From NCBI GenBank assembly GCA_963728875.1, contig CAVSLJ010000002.1:496001-560000 (forward strand): DNA of 64,000 nucleotides, written 5' to 3'. Below the pieces are notes generated by a model. That model was not told the DNA's origin and did no database searches. It worked only from the letters and a program-made list of their open reading frames with translations. This DNA comes from DASUPK01 sp963728875. Lineage in GTDB: Bacteria; Actinomycetota; Thermoleophilia; Solirubrobacterales; 70-9. Positions 62,098-64,000 of this stretch are shown here, piece by piece (the stretch's first letter is position 1; each line of letters begins with the position of its first letter). The position numbers were made by a program, and so were the translations under genes.

Positions 62098-62936
62098 GAT
62101 TCGAGAAATGGCAGGCGCTCGGCAACGACTACCTGATCGTCGAGGCCGCCGCGCTTCCCTGGGAGCTCTCGCCGGCTCGCATCCAGCGGATCTGCGATCC
62201 GCATTTCGGCGTCGGCTCGGACGGCATCCTGCTGCTCGCGCCCGTCGAGGATCCCGGCTACGTCGCAGAGCTGCGCATCTTCAACCCGGACGGCTCGGAG
62301 GCCGAGCTGTCCGGCAACGGGGCGCGGGAGGCGGTCATGTACCTGCGGCGCTCAGGGTGGACCGATGCGGACGAGTTCACGATCCTGACCAAGGCCGGGC
62401 CGATCACGCCCACGATCCGCGCGGAGCGCGAGTGCACACTCGAGATTGGGAAGGCGAACACGGCGTCGGCGGACTTCCCGTCGGGAGCGGAGGACGGGCG
62501 CGGCGAGCTGGAGGCCGGCGGCAGGACGTGGTTTTTCCAGCACGTGTCGATCGGGAACCCTCAGTGCGCGATCGCTGTAGGGGACGAGCTCGAGTCGCTC
62601 GATCTGCGGGCGATCGGGCCGGAGATCGAGAACAGCGACCTCTTCCCGAACCGGACCAACGTGAGCTTCTTCCGCACCGATGGGGACAGGGTCCGCGCCC
62701 GGATCTTCGAGCGCGGTGTGGGGGAGACGCTCTCCTCGGGGACGGGGGCGTCGGGCGCGGCGGTGGCTGCGCACCTGGCGGGTGCGCCGAGCGAGCTCAC
62801 GGTCGAGCTCGACGGCGGAGAGTTGGGGGTCGAGATCGGCGACGGGCTGTCGGTCCGGCTCACCGGCTGGGCGGAGCCCGTGTACGCAGGCGAGCTCTCA
62901 CCGGAGCTGCTGCGCCTCCTCGATGAGCTCGTCTAG
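62094..62936 (+). CDS. DapF (diaminopimelate epimerase) homologue lacking both catalytic cysteines
   Basis: A 280-residue protein with the DapF double-barrel layout: WQALGNDYLIVE, NPDGSEAELSGNGAREA, SIGNPQCAIAV, NRTNVSFF, and ERGVGETLSSGTGASGA. In known DapF enzymes the two catalytic residues are cysteines in the MCGNG and ACGTG motifs. Here they are S73 (codon TCC) and S215 (TCG). The second codon needs two changes from a Cys codon, so a simple read error does not explain it. It might be an inactive or changed enzyme, or a serine-based variant. The place after miaA and before dapL is the expected place for dapF. Confidence 0.85.
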   Translation: MRFEKWQALGNDYLIVEAAALPWELSPARIQRICDPHFGVGSDGILLLAPVEDPGYVAELRIFNPDGSEAELSGNGAREAVMYLRRSGWTDADEFTILTKAGPITPTIRAERECTLEIGKANTASADFPSGAEDGRGELEAGGRTWFFQHVSIGNPQCAIAVGDELESLDLRAIGPEIENSDLFPNRTNVSFFRTDGDRVRARIFERGVGETLSSGTGASGAAVAAHLAGAPSELTVELDGGELGVEIGDGLSVRLTGWAEPVYAGELSPELLRLLDELV

Positions 62937-62967
62937 GGCGCGCTCCCCCTACTCTTCCGGCTCTCCG

Positions 62968-64000
62968 ATGGCAGCACCGTCCAAGAAGAGAGGCCTGGCG
63001 GCTCCCTCCGAGCGCCTGGAGGCGATGCCCCCGTACATGTTCGCCGAGCTCGAGCGGCGCATCGAGGCGAAGCGCGAGGCCGGGATCGACGTGATCAGCC
63101 TTGGCATCGGCGATCCGGACACACCAACCTTCCGCTACGTCGTCGAGGCGATGCGGGAGGCGGTGGGGGACCTCTCGGCGCAGAGGTACCCGAGCAACCG
63201 CGGGCGCGTCGAGTTCCGCGATGCCTTCGCCGACTTCTATCTGCGGCGCTTCGGGGTGGAGATCGACCCCGTCAACGAGGTGATCCCGGCGATCGGGGCG
63301 AAGGAGTGCATCTACAACCTCTGCTTCGCGTTCCTCGATCCCGGCGACGTCGCTCTGGCCGCGGATCCGGGCTACCCGGTCTACACCGGCGGTCCGGTCC
63401 TTGCCGGGGCGGAGGCGTTCCTATTGCCGCTGCGGCCCAACCTCGGCTTCATCCCGGACCTGGACGCGATTCCGGACGAGAAGCTCGAGGCCGCCCGGCT
63501 CCTCTTCATCAACTACCCCAACAACCCGACCGGCGCGATCGCGCCCGACGGCTTCTTCGAGCGGGTCGTCGAGCTCGCCAGGACCCACGAGATCCTGGTC
63601 GTCCACGACAACGCCTATTCGGAGACGACCTACGACGGCTACGTGGCGCCGAGTTTCCTGGCCACGCCAGGGGCCAAGGAGGTGGGGGTCGAGGTCTTCT
63701 CCCTGTCCAAGGGCTACAACATGACCGGATGGCGCTGCGCGGCGATCCTCGGCAACGCCGAGGCGATCAAGACCTACTGGCGGCTCAAGACCAACGTCGA
63801 CTCCGGCCTGTTCGAGGCGGTTCAGCTGGCCGGCGCGGCCGCTCTGCGTGGCCCGCGAAAGGAGGTCGAGCAGATGTGCTCGATCTACCAGCGGCGCCGG
63901 GACCTCGTGGTCGATGCGCTCAGGGCGATCGGCGTCGAGGTCGCGAGCCCGAAAGGGACGATCTACATCTGGGCTCCGGTGCCGGACGGGCACACCTCCA
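62968..64000 (+). CDS. dapL: LL-diaminopimelate aminotransferase (DapL-like), cut by the window end
   Basis: The first 344 residues of a fold-type I PLP aminotransferase. The N-terminus PPYMFAELERRIEAKREAGIDVISLGIGDPD is typical of DapL/aspartate aminotransferase class Ib proteins. INYPNNPTGA binds the cofactor, and the PLP lysine is in VFSLSKGYNMTGWR. DapL makes LL-diaminopimelate directly from tetrahydrodipicolinate, replacing dapC, dapD and dapE. With dapA and dapB in the window, this favours the aminotransferase route. The ATG 62968 follows the dapF-like gene by 31 nt; the C-terminus is beyond the window. Confidence 0.88.
   Translation, partial: MAAPSKKRGLAAPSERLEAMPPYMFAELERRIEAKREAGIDVISLGIGDPDTPTFRYVVEAMREAVGDLSAQRYPSNRGRVEFRDAFADFYLRRFGVEIDPVNEVIPAIGAKECIYNLCFAFLDPGDVALAADPGYPVYTGGPVLAGAEAFLLPLRPNLGFIPDLDAIPDEKLEAARLLFINYPNNPTGAIAPDGFFERVVELARTHEILVVHDNAYSETTYDGYVAPSFLATPGAKEVGVEVFSLSKGYNMTGWRCAAILGNAEAIKTYWRLKTNVDSGLFEAVQLAGAAALRGPRKEVEQMCSIYQRRRDLVVDALRAIGVEVASPKGTIYIWAPVPDGHTS

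Overview
The window is 64 kb of very GC-rich bacterial chromosome, densely packed, with mostly core housekeeping genes. Several features point to an actinobacterium of class Thermoleophilia, probably Solirubrobacterales. The order pyrR-pyrB-pyrC-carA-carB-pyrK-pyrD followed by an actinobacterial integration host factor, gmk, rpoZ and coaBC is an actinobacterial arrangement. A secreted protein starts with the 'VALVAALGGTA' type of N-terminus, and another ends in a low-complexity beta-rich module, both of which I know from Solirubrobacter-like genomes. FtsK is also of the actinobacterial type. I see no CRISPR array, insertion sequence, prophage or replication origin. Taxonomy is inference.

Layout. 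1-3.9 kb (minus): HIT protein, phosphomannomutase, MBL hydrolase and a lipid kinase cut by the window edge. 4-7.1 kb: a hybrid sensor kinase coupled to a REC-PAS-HD-GYP regulator. 7.1-8.1 kb: CorA-type transporter (minus). 8.2-10 kb: a SAM-I riboswitch with terminator in front of a threonine-synthase-like PLP enzyme and a CysO-type sulfur carrier. 10-12 kb: small genes, tRNA-Arg(CCG) and RNase Z. 12-21.5 kb: the PyrR-controlled UMP operon, without pyrE or pyrF. 21.5-25.8 kb: mihF, gmk, rpoZ, coaBC, a TPR protein, a ureohydrolase and dtd. 26.7-35.7 kb: a translation/RNA cluster (rimP, nusA, infB, DUF503, rbfA, nrnA, truB, ribF, rpsO). 35.7-40.8 kb: peroxiredoxin, MsrA, DsbA-like protein, pnp and an M16 peptidase. 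41.7-46.4 kb: dapB, amidase, dapA and RNase J. 46.4-48.6 kb: LOG-like, PLD-like and SnoaL-like genes. 48.7-50.9 kb (minus): a two-component pair. 51-58.9 kb: ftsK, cinA, a secreted hydrolase, a lipoprotein, thpR, recA and recX. 59-64 kb: cupredoxin, a small HTH protein, miaB, miaA, dapF-like and dapL (cut by the right edge). With dapA and dapB, dapL points to the aminotransferase route to diaminopimelate.

The most interesting points are these. (1) The SAM-riboswitch, ThrC-like enzyme and CysO-like carrier unit looks like an undescribed thiocarboxylate-dependent homocysteine route from O-phosphohomoserine. (2) The DapF homologue has serine in place of both catalytic cysteines. (3) Many genes carry a TANNNT box ending exactly 6 nt (up to 9 nt) before the start codon, which predicts widespread leaderless transcription. 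(4) The rimP-nusA-infB leader ends in a complete intrinsic terminator directly before the start codon. (5) RNase J contains an in-frame UGA. (6) An unexplained, highly structured segment lies at about 56.48-56.57 kb.

Caution: seven apparent +1 insertions in G/C-rich positions (one near 14.96 kb, six between 49.2 and 51.9 kb) interrupt an isochorismatase-like gene, a sensor kinase, its regulator and ftsK. They look like sequencing or assembly errors rather than biology.
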